The notes under the pieces: generated by a model
Seen by the model: only the letters and a program-made list of their open reading frames with translations
Told to the model about the DNA's origin: nothing
Databases searched by the model: none
In this document: in pieces, positions 1 through 8,562 of the stretch
How the letters are laid out: the number at the start of each line of letters is the position of its first letter
Position numbering within the stretch: position 1 is the first letter of the stretch
From: an uncultured Selenomonas sp.
GTDB lineage: Bacteria; Bacillota; Negativicutes; Selenomonadales; Selenomonadaceae
Direction: 5' to 3'
Length of the DNA: 64,000 nt
Assembly: GCA_902780535.1 (NCBI GenBank)
Contig: CACZFT010000003.1
Span: forward strand, 1-64,000
Translations under genes and position numbers: made by a program

Positions 1-98
1 GTAGTGCACTACAAAAGTCTGCGGCTTGATAATGCTTGTTGCTGAGAGCCGTATGGTTATGGGAAAAGCTCATGTTTTTCATGTGGGAAGTTTGAGTT

Positions 99-509
99 TC
101 AAATATCATACCCGATGCCGTTTTCCTCGCAGAAGTCCTTGGCCACGACGAGCAGGTGGGAATGGAGGAACGCCTGCCACTTTTTTTCGAGCAGCAGATG
201 ACGCACTTCGCGGCGGAAGCGCGGGGCGGCGCCGGGAGTGGCGAGGATGGCAGCGAGGCGGCCCTTCGTCTCAGGCGGCTGCGCGTCGGCGAACGCCTGC
301 ATGGCGCGGGGCTCTTCGGCGTCGTAGATGTCTGGGAGCGGGATGTAGCGCTCGAAGTCTTCCTCGATGCGCATGGCATGGTCAAAAGCAGCGTCATCCC
401 CCGCCTCGGATTCGATGGTCAAGACGCGGCCAGAGACCGTGTCGATGTAAGAAGTGACGACGTCGGAGCGGGCAATCGCCGCAGCGAGGTCGGTGAGACG
501 GATGTTCAT
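99..509 (-). CDS. UPF0158 family protein
   Basis: This 136-residue acidic protein starts MNIRLTDLAAAI and has the layout of the UPF0158 family: a short N-terminal strand-helix, then helices with many aromatic and charged residues (ERYIPLP near residue 55, a C-terminal VAKDFCEENGI). No catalytic motif is visible and no signal peptide or membrane segment is present, so it is probably a small soluble protein of unknown function. The start is supported by GAGGAAAAAG upstream and by an ATGA overlap with the end of cbiE, so it is probably translationally coupled to the cobalamin genes. Nothing in its sequence links it to B12. The family call is from overall pattern recall. Confidence 0.75.
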   Translation of the reverse strand: MNIRLTDLAAAIARSDVVTSYIDTVSGRVLTIESEAGDDAAFDHAMRIEEDFERYIPLPDIYDAEEPRAMQAFADAQPPETKGRLAAILATPGAAPRFRREVRHLLLEKKWQAFLHSHLLVVAKDFCEENGIGYDI

Positions 510-1156
510 GATGCTTTTTCCTCCACAACAATAATGCAGCTGCCGACGGGGTCGTGTTTTGCCGCCTCGCCGAGCGTCATGCGCTCGACGGTTTCGTCTT
601 CGTACGACAGCCTGGCGCAGATGGCGTAAAATGCGTTTTCGGGCCAGCCATGGGCCAGCAAGGTTTCGGCAATGGTCTTCGAGTTGTGCTGGACGTCCGT
701 CAGCATGCCGAGCTTCCTGCCCGGCGCATAGGCGAGGTCGCTTTCTTTTGGCACGCGGCCGTGAAAGCTCAGGAGCTGCGCGTCATGCCACGGCAGGGCG
801 AGGCGCGAAAATGCGAGCTGGAACGAGCTGATACCCGGTATGACGTCGATACAGCGGGCGTCAAATGTGCGCCGTAAGGCGTCGAGCAGCGAGAAATAGC
901 CCGGGTCACCCGAGACCATGACAACGACGTCGGCTTTTGCGAGCCCTTCGCGCACAAACGCCATGACGCCATCAATATCGCGCGTGACAGCGCACGTCTG
1001 CTGGCCGCCGCTCGCTTTGGCATACTGCGAAAGCGCACGTCGTCCGCCGACGAGATACTTTGCCCCCTCGATGGCCTTTCTTGCCGCTGGCACCATATAC
1101 TCGGGGCTGCCGGGCCCGATGCCGGCCACGATGATGTGATGTTTCAAAGTTTCCAT
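506..1156 (-). CDS. cbiE: Cobalt-precorrin-7 (C5)-methyltransferase CbiE
   Basis: This protein probably methylates C5 of cobalt-precorrin-7 with S-adenosylmethionine in the anaerobic cobalamin pathway. The 216 residues fit a stand-alone CbiE of the tetrapyrrole methylase fold. VAGIGPGSPEYM near residue 10 is the N-terminal glycine-rich signature, VVMVSGDPGYFS near 77 is the SAM-binding GDPG-type loop, and VIPGISSFQLAF near 103 is the family's PGxSS segment. There is no CbiT domain fused at the C-terminus, so decarboxylation/C15 methylation must be encoded elsewhere. It overlaps the 3' end of cbiD by 13 bases, giving an operon cbiD-cbiE-UPF0158. Confidence 0.92.
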   Translation of the reverse strand: METLKHHIIVAGIGPGSPEYMVPAARKAIEGAKYLVGGRRALSQYAKASGGQQTCAVTRDIDGVMAFVREGLAKADVVVMVSGDPGYFSLLDALRRTFDARCIDVIPGISSFQLAFSRLALPWHDAQLLSFHGRVPKESDLAYAPGRKLGMLTDVQHNSKTIAETLLAHGWPENAFYAICARLSYEDETVERMTLGEAAKHDPVGSCIIVVEEKAS

Positions 1157-2346
1157 CCGAGATGCCTCCCGATTTCCCTTGCGGCCTCGTCCATGCCGAG
1201 CACGCGGCCGCTGTATGTGAGGAGCACCGTGCCGACCTTGAGCTTGCCGAACACATGGCGCTCGCTGCGCGCGCTCGCCCGTTCCGCGAGCACCGTGTAG
1301 ACATGCTGGAGCCCTGCGCCATCGATGATCTCAAGCGCGTCCTCCGAGGCATTGGCCGCGAGAATCGCCTGCACGCCCTTCTGCCCCAGCCCTTCGGCCG
1401 CCGCGTAAGCCGCGAGTGTTTCAAGACGCGCATCTGAAATGCGGTTGTGCGTGTAGAAATTGCCGGCTGCAACCTTGACGAGCTTGCCGATATGGCCGAG
1501 CAGCAGCACGCGCTTCGCCCCATGCTCAGCCGCCGCATCGAGCAGGAAGCCGATGAAGTTGCTCGTCTGCACGAGCGATGGCCGCGGCAGGCCGATCTTT
1601 GCCGCAAGCTTCTCGCCGATTTTTCCGGGCACGAAGACGATGTCTTCAAAGCCCGCGGCCAGCGCCACATCAATCTGCGGCACAAGCGAGTTCTTGAACC
1701 CCTCTTCCGACATCGGCCGCAAGACGCCCGTCGTGCCGATGACGGAAATGCCGCCCTCGACGCCGAGCACGGGATTCAGCGTCTGCTTTGCAAGCTCGAC
1801 GCCCGCAGGGATGCTGATTGTCACGGTAAAATCGAGCTTTGCCATCAGGGCGGCCCAATCCACGTCTGGTGGCGCGCCATTCCCCCGAACAGCCGCGCTG
1901 CCGCCAGCTTCCCCGCTGACGTCAATGCCAAGCTCCCGCGCCAGTACGCGCGCAATGAGCTTTCGCGGCCCGGGATTGATGGACGGCTCGCCAACGGGAA
2001 TCTGGAGGCCCGGCTTCGTCACATGCCCGACGCCCTTGCCCGCACGGAACACGAGCCCCTGCCCCGCCGCGCCTTTCTGGAGCGTCGTGAAAACAGAAGC
2101 GCCATTCGTGATGTCCGGGTCGTCGCCCGAAAACTTCACGATTTCAGCCGTCGCGCCGCCCGCGCCCTCGACACCCTCGCCAGCTTTGGCAGGCCGGACT
2201 GCCTTGACGGGAATCTGCAGCATCGTGCCGTCAAGCGCCTCGATCTCGAGTGCCGGACACTCCTCGCCCCGCAGAAATTTCAAAGCGGCCAACGCCCCGG
2301 CCGCCGCACAAGCGCCCGTCGTATAGCCGCCGCGTAACTTCTTCAA
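1144..2346 (-). CDS. cbiD: Cobalt-precorrin-5B (C1)-methyltransferase CbiD
   Basis: CbiD methylates C1 of cobalt-precorrin-5B in anaerobic B12 synthesis. The N-terminal LRGGYTTGACAAA signature is diagnostic. Further conserved parts are ITNGASV, KGVGHVTKPGL, INPGPR and a C-terminal LLGHIGKLVKVAAGNF. An open frame runs further upstream, but the likely start is TTG at 2346: the motif then lies about five residues in, as is usual for CbiD, and GGGGAGG sits six bases upstream. A start at 2397 (ATG) is possible but would add a non-conserved stretch. About 400 residues, slightly long because of Gly/Ala-rich inserts. No cobalamin riboswitch is seen upstream; the gap holds a palindromic repeat. Confidence 0.93.
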   Translation of the reverse strand: MKKLRGGYTTGACAAAGALAALKFLRGEECPALEIEALDGTMLQIPVKAVRPAKAGEGVEGAGGATAEIVKFSGDDPDITNGASVFTTLQKGAAGQGLVFRAGKGVGHVTKPGLQIPVGEPSINPGPRKLIARVLARELGIDVSGEAGGSAAVRGNGAPPDVDWAALMAKLDFTVTISIPAGVELAKQTLNPVLGVEGGISVIGTTGVLRPMSEEGFKNSLVPQIDVALAAGFEDIVFVPGKIGEKLAAKIGLPRPSLVQTSNFIGFLLDAAAEHGAKRVLLLGHIGKLVKVAAGNFYTHNRISDARLETLAAYAAAEGLGQKGVQAILAANASEDALEIIDGAGLQHVYTVLAERASARSERHVFGKLKVGTVLLTYSGRVLGMDEAAREIGRHLGWKL

Positions 2347-2407
2347 AGAAAACCTCCCCCTCCCCTGATTGGACAAATTCGCAACTCCGCGAAGCATCTG
2401 TCCCTTC

Positions 2408-2486
2408 GGGAGGGCGGGGACTTTCCCTCTGGAAATTTTTACACGCGAAGCGCGTACTTTTTCCAGAGGGGAAGCCCCCGCCCGAC
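2408..2486. repeat. Long palindromic repeat, family B copy 1
   Basis: The outer arms (about 2412-2435 and 2460-2483) form a 24-base inverted repeat with only two differences, both able to form G-U pairs. Inside it is a second small hairpin (ACACGCG/CGCGTA). The right end, read on the minus strand, begins GTCGGGCGGGGGCTTC. The same 16-mer recurs on the plus strand at 57570-57585, which marks this as a dispersed element. It lies between the flippase-like gene and cbiD. Confidence 0.7.
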
Positions 2487-2512
2487 GCGAGCAAACGCCC
2501 ATCTTCGCGTGC

Positions 2513-3451
2513 TCACTCTGTCAACTGCCGATTCAAGAAATCCCTTCCAAACACCGTCAGCGTATAATACAGCCCGATCAAAAACGGAATATACTCCGCA
2601 ATCAATCTCCAGCACACGGCGATAATGCCGACGGTACCGGCCGGGACGGTGTTGCTGAACAGCAGCACGAAGCCGCCTTCCGCAACGCCGCTGCCGCCTG
2701 GCGTCGGCATGAAGTACAGCAACATATTAAGGAAGATCATGCGCCCCATAACGCTGTACCAATCCGCATCGTAAACGCCGAGACCGAGCAGCAGGCACGG
2801 CACGATGGCGTAAATGCAGAGCAGGTTCAGCCCCGACTCGAAGAACACAAGCAGCATGGCCCGCGGCGATTTCAGCAGCAGCGAAATCGCGCTCTTCGTG
2901 TCGCGGTAAAATGCGATGATTTTGCGGCCTTTCTGATTCGAGAATTTCCGCGTGAGCCAGATGACGAAATAATCGAGGAAGCCGCGCCGCGCGCCCCAGA
3001 CGATGAAGAGGATGCCGAAGAACGCCGCAAGCGTGATCGCCATGAGGACTTCATTCGAGATGCCCGGCACGATGCCCTTGTCATGCAGGAGAATCAGCGG
3101 CATGCAGCACGCGAGGAAGAAAATCGAGAGCAGCGTCCGCACGATGACGAGCACGGCGGCCTTGCCCGTCGGCACGCCCGCATGGAGCGCGAGGAAATAG
3201 TTGCCGAAAATGACCTGCACGGCCTCATAGAGCGTGATGCTTTCATTTGAAATCTTTACGAGATGCATGAGGCGGCTGCCGTCGAAAAACAGCCCGAGCC
3301 CGACGGCAAAAATAGCCAGCGCAATCGACCACCATTTGAACTCGCCGAGGTTCTTGAGCGTGTTGATGTCCACGGTCGAATAGATGACGACGCCCGAGAT
3401 GATCAGCACGAGGCTGATAAGGAGCACGAAGCGCTTATAAAATTTGTTCAT
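2513..3451 (-). CDS. Flippase-like integral membrane protein (UPF0104 / MprF flippase-domain family)
   Basis: This roughly 312-residue protein has about eight hydrophobic segments. It carries the signature FMPTPGGSGVAEG near residue 255, typical of the lysylphosphatidylglycerol synthase transmembrane (flippase) domain family, PF03706. The synthetase half of MprF is absent. Members are thought to flip lipids or lipid-linked products across the membrane; the substrate cannot be told from sequence. I chose the ATG at 3451 because GAGAGGGG lies upstream. The gene stands just downstream of folE2 on the same strand with a short gap and may be co-transcribed with queC-folE2. Confidence 0.8.
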   Translation of the reverse strand: MNKFYKRFVLLISLVLIISGVVIYSTVDINTLKNLGEFKWWSIALAIFAVGLGLFFDGSRLMHLVKISNESITLYEAVQVIFGNYFLALHAGVPTGKAAVLVIVRTLLSIFFLACCMPLILLHDKGIVPGISNEVLMAITLAAFFGILFIVWGARRGFLDYFVIWLTRKFSNQKGRKIIAFYRDTKSAISLLLKSPRAMLLVFFESGLNLLCIYAIVPCLLLGLGVYDADWYSVMGRMIFLNMLLYFMPTPGGSGVAEGGFVLLFSNTVPAGTVGIIAVCWRLIAEYIPFLIGLYYTLTVFGRDFLNRQLTE

Positions 3452-3475
3452 GACGCAGGGCCCCTCTCTCAAAGG

Positions 3476-4261
3476 TCAGATGGTTTCCTCATGGCTGGCA
3501 TAGGCATTGTGATTGTGGATGGACTCGAAATTCTCGCATTCGACGGAAAACCACGCGATGCCATCAAGCTTTCGCAGCGCGAGCACATTGTCGCGCAGGA
3601 TGTCCTCGACGAACTTCGGGTTGTCATAGGCTGCTTCCGTCACGTATTTCTCGTCGGCGCGCTTGAGCAAAGGATAGATCGGCGACGAGCCCTGCGCCTC
3701 GACAAGCGATGTGAGGTCTTCGATCAGGATACAGTCATGGCCCGGCGCAAAGCGCACGCGCACGCGGCAGATCGAACGCTGGTTGTGCGCGCCATAGTCG
3801 GAAATCTCCTTGCTGCACGGGCAGAGCGACGTGAATGGCACATCGACACCGAGCGTAAAATCAAGTGGCTCCCCTGCCCGCTTGCGGCCGACAAAGCGGC
3901 AGTCGTAGTCGAGCAGCGACGCGCGGCCGCTGACGGGCGCCTGCTTTTCGACGAAATATTTGAACGCGAGCTCGACATCGGCCGCCTGCGCATCAAGGCG
4001 CGTGAGCGCCTCGCCGAGCATCGCATCCATTTCGGGCTCGGCGAGCGGCTTCTGGCTCCAGGGCGTCAGGATCTCGAGGAAGCGTGACATGTGCGTGCCC
4101 TTGTATTTTTCGGGCAGCTCGACCGTGAACTGGATGCGCGCGAGCACGGACTGGAAGCCGCCGTCCTTCGTCTTGATCAGGAACGGCAGGTGCGCGTCGC
4201 GGATGCCGACATGCTGGATGGCGATGCCGCGCGCGTCGGCCTGATTCTGGACGTCGCGCAT
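3476..4261 (-). CDS. folE2: GTP cyclohydrolase FolE2 (type IB)
   Basis: FolE2 converts GTP to 7,8-dihydroneopterin triphosphate, the entry to folate and to queuosine/7-deazaguanine. It starts MRDVQNQADARGIAI, the family hallmark. CPCSKEISDYGAHNQRS near residue 145 carries the metal-binding Cys, and FVEDILRDN near 210 is typical of the C-terminal region. At 261 residues it has the usual length. The gene abuts queC with a one-base overlap, so it most likely serves preQ0 synthesis. queD and queE are not in the window. Type IB enzymes can work with metals other than zinc, which is family knowledge. Confidence 0.94.
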   Translation of the reverse strand: MRDVQNQADARGIAIQHVGIRDAHLPFLIKTKDGGFQSVLARIQFTVELPEKYKGTHMSRFLEILTPWSQKPLAEPEMDAMLGEALTRLDAQAADVELAFKYFVEKQAPVSGRASLLDYDCRFVGRKRAGEPLDFTLGVDVPFTSLCPCSKEISDYGAHNQRSICRVRVRFAPGHDCILIEDLTSLVEAQGSSPIYPLLKRADEKYVTEAAYDNPKFVEDILRDNVLALRKLDGIAWFSVECENFESIHNHNAYASHEETI

Positions 4262-4956
4262 CAGATGTCCCTCGTCTCATACTCGATGGGGTCAACGTAT
4301 CCTGCTTCTTTGAAGCCCTGCAGGCGCAGCTTGCAGCTGTCGCAGACGCCGCAGGCCTTCTCGCCGCCATTGTAGCAGCTGTGCGTGAACTTGTACGGCG
4401 CACCGAGCTTCATGCCGAGCTTGACGATGTCGGCTTTCGAAAGCGTCTGGAGCGGCGTCTCAATCGTGATGGTTTTGCCCTTGACGGCCGTTGCCGTCGT
4501 CGCATAGTTTGCGAGCTCCTGAAAGCGCGAGATGAACTCGGGGCGGCAGTCAGGATAGCCCGAATAATCGACAGAATTGACACCGATGTAGACATGACTC
4601 GCGCCAAGCACTTCGGCATAGCCCATGGCGTAGGACAGGAAAATCATGTTGCGCGCGGGCACGTACGTATCCGGCACTTCCGTGCGGTTGACGTCGCCCT
4701 CGGGCACGTCGATGTTCTTGTCCGTCAGCGCCGAGCCGCCGATGGCGTCCATGTTCGTCTCGATGATCAGGTGGCGCTTGACGCCATAGAACTCCGCAAT
4801 CTTCTTCGCGCCCTCGAGCTCGATGCTGTGGCGCTGGTGGTAGTTGAAGCTGATCGGATAGATGTCATAGCCCTTGCTCTTGGCGACCGCCATGCAGGTG
4901 CAGGAATCGAGCCCGCCAGACAGCAGGACGACGGCTTTTTCTTTCGTATTTTCCAT
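4261..4956 (-). CDS. queC: 7-cyano-7-deazaguanine (preQ0) synthase QueC
   Basis: QueC makes 7-cyano-7-deazaguanine from 7-carboxy-7-deazaguanine using ATP and ammonia. The PP-loop VVLLSGGLDS is at residues 8-17, followed by YPISFNYHQRH. The C-terminal zinc motif CYNGGEKACGVCDSC carries the four-cysteine pattern. The open frame continues upstream to 5073, but that part runs through a palindromic repeat. The ATG at 4956 has AGAGGT ten bases upstream and gives a normal 231-residue protein. First gene of a queC-folE2 unit. Confidence 0.95.
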   Translation of the reverse strand: MENTKEKAVVLLSGGLDSCTCMAVAKSKGYDIYPISFNYHQRHSIELEGAKKIAEFYGVKRHLIIETNMDAIGGSALTDKNIDVPEGDVNRTEVPDTYVPARNMIFLSYAMGYAEVLGASHVYIGVNSVDYSGYPDCRPEFISRFQELANYATTATAVKGKTITIETPLQTLSKADIVKLGMKLGAPYKFTHSCYNGGEKACGVCDSCKLRLQGFKEAGYVDPIEYETRDI

Positions 4957-4988
4957 GTAGATATTTACCTCTTTTATTTCAATGTGCA

Positions 4989-5192
4989 TGGCCCCCTCCC
5001 AGAGGGGGCTGTCACCCGAATGGGTGACTGAGGGAGTCTCACAAGATGGGCGGATGTAATTCTCGACTATCATTTACGCGGGCTTATGACGCTGCTTTCG
5101 ACGCCCGCGTAAAAAACAATCATGCATCTCATATTACGTGCTTGTGAGACTCCCTCCGCCCTTCGGGCACCTCCCTCTGAGAGGGAGGCTTT
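4989..5192. repeat. Inverted pair of family A palindromic repeats
   Basis: Two copies face each other. The left copy (about 4990-5044) has CCCCCTCCCAGAGGGGG, then GTCACCCGAATGGGTGAC, then GAGGGAGTCTCACAAG. The right copy (about 5142-5190) reads the mirror order: CTTGTGAGACTCCCTC, then CCCTTCGGG, then CCTCCCTCTGAGAGGGAGG. The inner part carries TTTACGCGGGC/GCCCGCGTAAA arms (about 5074-5112). The whole therefore looks like a small element of about 200 bases with inverted ends between rpe and queC. No coding capacity is convincing here. Confidence 0.75.
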
Positions 5193-5199
5193 CAAATTC

Positions 5200-5886
5200 T
5201 CACTCTTCGTGATGATGGTCGTGGCAGACGTGCGGCTGTTCGGCGGCGCGGATGGCGTCGATGGCGGCTTTTGCATCGCCCTTGCCATAGATGGCGCTGC
5301 CCGCCACGAGGACATTGGCGCCCGCCGACGTCACGAGCGCGGCCGTCTCTGGGTTGATGCCTCCATCGACTTCGATGTCGCAGTCATAGCCGAGGTCGTG
5401 GATTTCATGCGAGAGCATGTGGATCTTGTCGAGCGTCGAAGGAATGAACTCCTGCCCGCCAAAGCCCGGATTGACCGTCATGATGAGCACCATGTCGACA
5501 TCCTGCACGAGCTCCTCGATCATCGCGAGCGACGTGCCCGGGTCGATGGCGATGCCAGCCTTGCAGCCCGCTTCATTGATTTCCTGGATCAGGCGGTGCG
5601 GATGCTTTGCGGCCTCGACATGGAACGTGATGATGTCGGCACCGGCCTCGGCAAACGCCTTGACCTGCGTCTCGGGATGCTCGACCATGAGGTGCACGTC
5701 GAACGTGGCCTTCGTGGTCTTGCGCAGCGACTTCACGACGGGCGAACCGATCGTGATGTTCGGCACAAACGTTCCGTCCATGACATCGATGTGGACATAG
5801 TCCGCGCCGGCGTCGATGACGCGCCGGACTTCGTCTCCGAGCTTGCTGAAATCAGCGGAAAGGATGGAAGGGGCAATCTTGATCAT
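5200..5886 (-). CDS. rpe: Ribulose-phosphate 3-epimerase
   Basis: Rpe interconverts ribulose-5-phosphate and xylulose-5-phosphate in the pentose phosphate pathway. It is a TIM barrel starting IAPSILSADFSKLG. HIDVMDGTFVPN near residue 32 holds metal-binding His and catalytic Asp, and HLMVEHP, MTVNPGFGGQ and IEVDGGIN follow in the family order. The C-terminus has an unusual HVCHDHHHEE tail that could bind metal. It lies downstream of rsgA, as in many Firmicutes (pknB-rsgA-rpe). Confidence 0.96.
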   Translation of the reverse strand: MIKIAPSILSADFSKLGDEVRRVIDAGADYVHIDVMDGTFVPNITIGSPVVKSLRKTTKATFDVHLMVEHPETQVKAFAEAGADIITFHVEAAKHPHRLIQEINEAGCKAGIAIDPGTSLAMIEELVQDVDMVLIMTVNPGFGGQEFIPSTLDKIHMLSHEIHDLGYDCDIEVDGGINPETAALVTSAGANVLVAGSAIYGKGDAKAAIDAIRAAEQPHVCHDHHHEE

Positions 5887-5917
5887 GTAGTAGACCTTCT
5901 TTCGTTACAGCTTTATC

Positions 5918-6784
5918 TCAATACTTCTTCTGGTTATCATGAATCTCTTCGAGAATCGAAAGGTATGCGTCATACCGCTCCTGCGGGATGCTCCCCGCCG
6001 CAACGGCCTCCTTGACGGCGCAGTCGGGCTCGTGGCTGTGCGAGCACGGCGAAAAGCGGCAGTGGCCGAGATAGGGGCGGAACTCGGGAAAATACGACGG
6101 TAACAGCTGCTCGTCAATCCCGTCAAGCTCCATCGAGGAAAATCCCGGCGTATCGACGATATAGCCGCCCGCGAATGGCAGGAGCTCCGCAACGCGCGTC
6201 GTATGGCGGCCGCGCTTGATCTTTTCGCTGACATGGCCCGTCTGGAGCGAAAGGCCAGGCTCGATGGCGTTCAAAAGCGACGACTTGCCGACACCCGACG
6301 GCCCCGCAAAGCAGGTGATATGGCCCGAAAGCTCGCGCCGCAGCGTATCGACGCCCGCGCCTGTCTGCGCCGAGACATGGAGGACTTGATAGCCCGCCGC
6401 CTCCGAGACTTTGAAAGCTTCCTCGGCCGCTGGCGGCAGGTCGCTCTTGTTGACGCAGACGAGGATGCGCGAGAGCCCCGACCACTCGGCCAGCACGAGA
6501 AAGCGCGAGACGAGCAATGGATGCGGGTCGGGCTGTGCCGCCGCAAATGTCAGCACGACCTGGTCGACATTGGCGACGAGCGGCCGCCGCATGAGGCTTT
6601 CGCGCGGCAGCAGCCGCTCGACGACGCCCGTGCCGTCCGGCAGGAGCGAGACCTCGACGAGGTCGCCCGGATACACGCCCTGGCGCTTCTTGAACTTGCC
6701 GCGAAGCTTGCAGGTGACGAGGGCACCCTCCGTCTTTACGTAGAAGAAACTGTTATACGCTTTGATGACACGGCCTTGTGGCAT
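5918..6784 (-). CDS. rsgA: Ribosome small subunit-dependent GTPase RsgA
   Basis: RsgA (YjeQ/EngC) is a late 30S assembly GTPase. The G motifs are circularly permuted: CVNKSDL (G4) precedes GPSGVGKSSLLNAI (G1), and DTPGFSSME (G3) follows. An N-terminal OB-fold region starts GRVIKAYNSFFYV. The C-terminal zinc site is CRFSPCSHSHEPDC. I chose the ATG at 6784 because GAAAGGAAG lies just upstream. A GTG at 6802 that overlaps the pknB stop is the alternative. About 288 residues, normal length. Confidence 0.95.
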   Translation of the reverse strand: MPQGRVIKAYNSFFYVKTEGALVTCKLRGKFKKRQGVYPGDLVEVSLLPDGTGVVERLLPRESLMRRPLVANVDQVVLTFAAAQPDPHPLLVSRFLVLAEWSGLSRILVCVNKSDLPPAAEEAFKVSEAAGYQVLHVSAQTGAGVDTLRRELSGHITCFAGPSGVGKSSLLNAIEPGLSLQTGHVSEKIKRGRHTTRVAELLPFAGGYIVDTPGFSSMELDGIDEQLLPSYFPEFRPYLGHCRFSPCSHSHEPDCAVKEAVAAGSIPQERYDAYLSILEEIHDNQKKY

Positions 6785-6798
6785 AAATCTTCCTTTCG

Positions 6799-8529
6799 TC
6801 ACTTCGTCTTTGTCGTCTCGTTCTTCTTTGGCGGCTCTTGCTTCTCGGAGGTCTTTGTCTGCTTCTGTTCCTTCGTCTGCGACGATGCTTCGGCGATCAC
6901 GAGATCGACCGTCGTGCCCGCTTCGACTTCGCTGCCGCCCGCGACGGACTGGCTGATGACCGTGCCGGCCGCCTGGCTGCTCTGCTGTTTCGTGACGCTG
7001 CCGACATGGAGGCCGCGGCTTGAGAGCGCATTCTGCGCATTTTCAAGGGTCGCGCCTGTCACGGTCGGCACGGAGACTTTCTTTGTCTTCGGGCCCTTGC
7101 TGACGATGATGTCAACTTCCTGGCCCTTGCTGATCTTGCTGCCGGCCTTCGGGTCCTGCGAAATGACCGTGCCCGCTTCCTCGTCGGAGTTCTTTTCATA
7201 GACGGTGCCGAGCTTCAGCCCCATCTTCTGGAGCTTCGCCTCCGCTTCCGACTTCGAGAGTCCTTGCAGGTCGGGCATCGTGAGCTCTTCGCCGCCCTTG
7301 CTGACGTAGATCGTGACAAGGCGTTCTTCCTTGACTTTCGAGCCCGCCTCCGGCGTCTGCGAGACGACCTGTCCCGGCGGCACGTCGGCGCTGTACGTCT
7401 CCGCGACATTGACGCGGAGCTTCTTGTCTTCGAGGATCTGGCGCGCGAGCGTCATCTGCTTTCCGACGACATCCGGCACGACGACTTCATTCGTGCTCCA
7501 GAACTTGCCAAATGACAGGAACGCGCCGACGCCGAAACCGAGAATCAGCACGAGCACGAGGCCGAAGATGAACTTCTTCGAGCGGAAGAACGACGTCTTC
7601 TCCGGCTCGGGCTCATAGCCCTGCGGTTCATACTGCGGCTGATACGCGGGCTGCTGGGCCGCCCGGCGCGACGGGATGCCGCCCGGCGCCGCGGCGCCGA
7701 CGCGCGGCAAGACCTGCGTCGCATACGGGTCGGGCGCCGCGGCAGGCGCGCTGCCATTCATCATGGCTTTCGCCTGCTCGACTTCATGCACGACCTCTTC
7801 GCTCGACGGCCGCATGGCCGGGTCTTTCGCCATCATGCGCGAGACGAGCGCCTCGACGACGGGCGGGATGTCCGGGTCGATACGGCGCACGGGCGTCGGC
7901 TCGTCCTGCAGGTGCTTCATGGCGATGGAGACGTGAATGGCAGCTCGCCCGTCAGCATTTCATAGAGCACAACGCCGAGAGAATAGACATCGGACTTCGG
8001 CGTGATCATCGTGCCTTTCGCCTGCTCGGGCGAGAAGTAATGCACGGAGCCGATGACGTTGCCGCTGTAGGTCATCGTCGATTCCGTCACGGCGCGCGCG
8101 ATGCCAAAATCCGCCACTTTTGCCGTCTGGCCATTCATCATGAGGATGTTGTGCGGCTTGATATCGCAGTGCACGAGCCCGTGCGCATGCGCGTGCGCAA
8201 GCGCCTCGGCGATTTCGCCCGTGATTGTCAGGGCCTCTTCGGGCGAAAGATGCCCTTTCTGCTGGATAAGCTCCTTGAGCGTGCGGCCCGGCACGTACTC
8301 CATGACGATGTAGTGATCGTCCCCTGAGACGCCGACGTCATAGATGTTGACGATGTTCGGATGGGAGAGGCGGGCCGCCGCCTGCGCTTCCCGATGGAAC
8401 TTCTCGATAAATTCTTCATCGCTTTGGACGGTCGAGCAAGCGGTCCTGCGCTTTGTAGACGTCGGCCATCCCGCCGCCGCCGACCCGTTCCAGCAGCTCA
8501 TAGCGCCGATCCAGAACACGGTTCGTCAT
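6799..8529 (-). pseudogene. pknB: Ser/Thr protein kinase PknB/PrkC with PASTA domains, broken by two out-of-frame deletions
   Basis: Membrane Ser/Thr kinase that senses muropeptides and regulates wall synthesis. It reads in three frames. Frame 1 (8529 to 8417) encodes RRYELLERVGGGGMADVYKAQDRLLDR. Frame 2 (about 8432 to 7926) resumes at DEEFIEKFHREAQ with HCDIKPHNIL and DFGIA. Frame 3 (from about 7935) gives SIAMKHLQDEPTPVRR, a transmembrane segment near 7560 and three PASTA repeats starting VVVPDVVG, LTMPDLQG and VSVPTVTG. At the first junction the VAVK strand with the ATP-binding lysine is missing. At the second, a few residues after GELPFT are lost. As read, the kinase could not work. Assembly error is a strong alternative. 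Confidence 0.85.
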
Positions 8530-8562
8530 ATAGGTCTCCCCCATTCATTCCCTTTCCATTTC

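Noticed and set aside
1-98. Coding sequence before UPF0158
   Set aside because: The short plus-strand frame here runs antisense into UPF0158 and has no support; nothing else is seen in these 98 bases.
2347-2512. Cobalamin riboswitch upstream of cbiD
   Set aside because: The gap is short and consists mainly of a palindromic repeat; no B12-box is visible.
4957-5199. preQ1 riboswitch upstream of queC
   Set aside because: No preQ1-I or preQ1-II core is visible; the gap is filled by an inverted pair of dispersed repeats.
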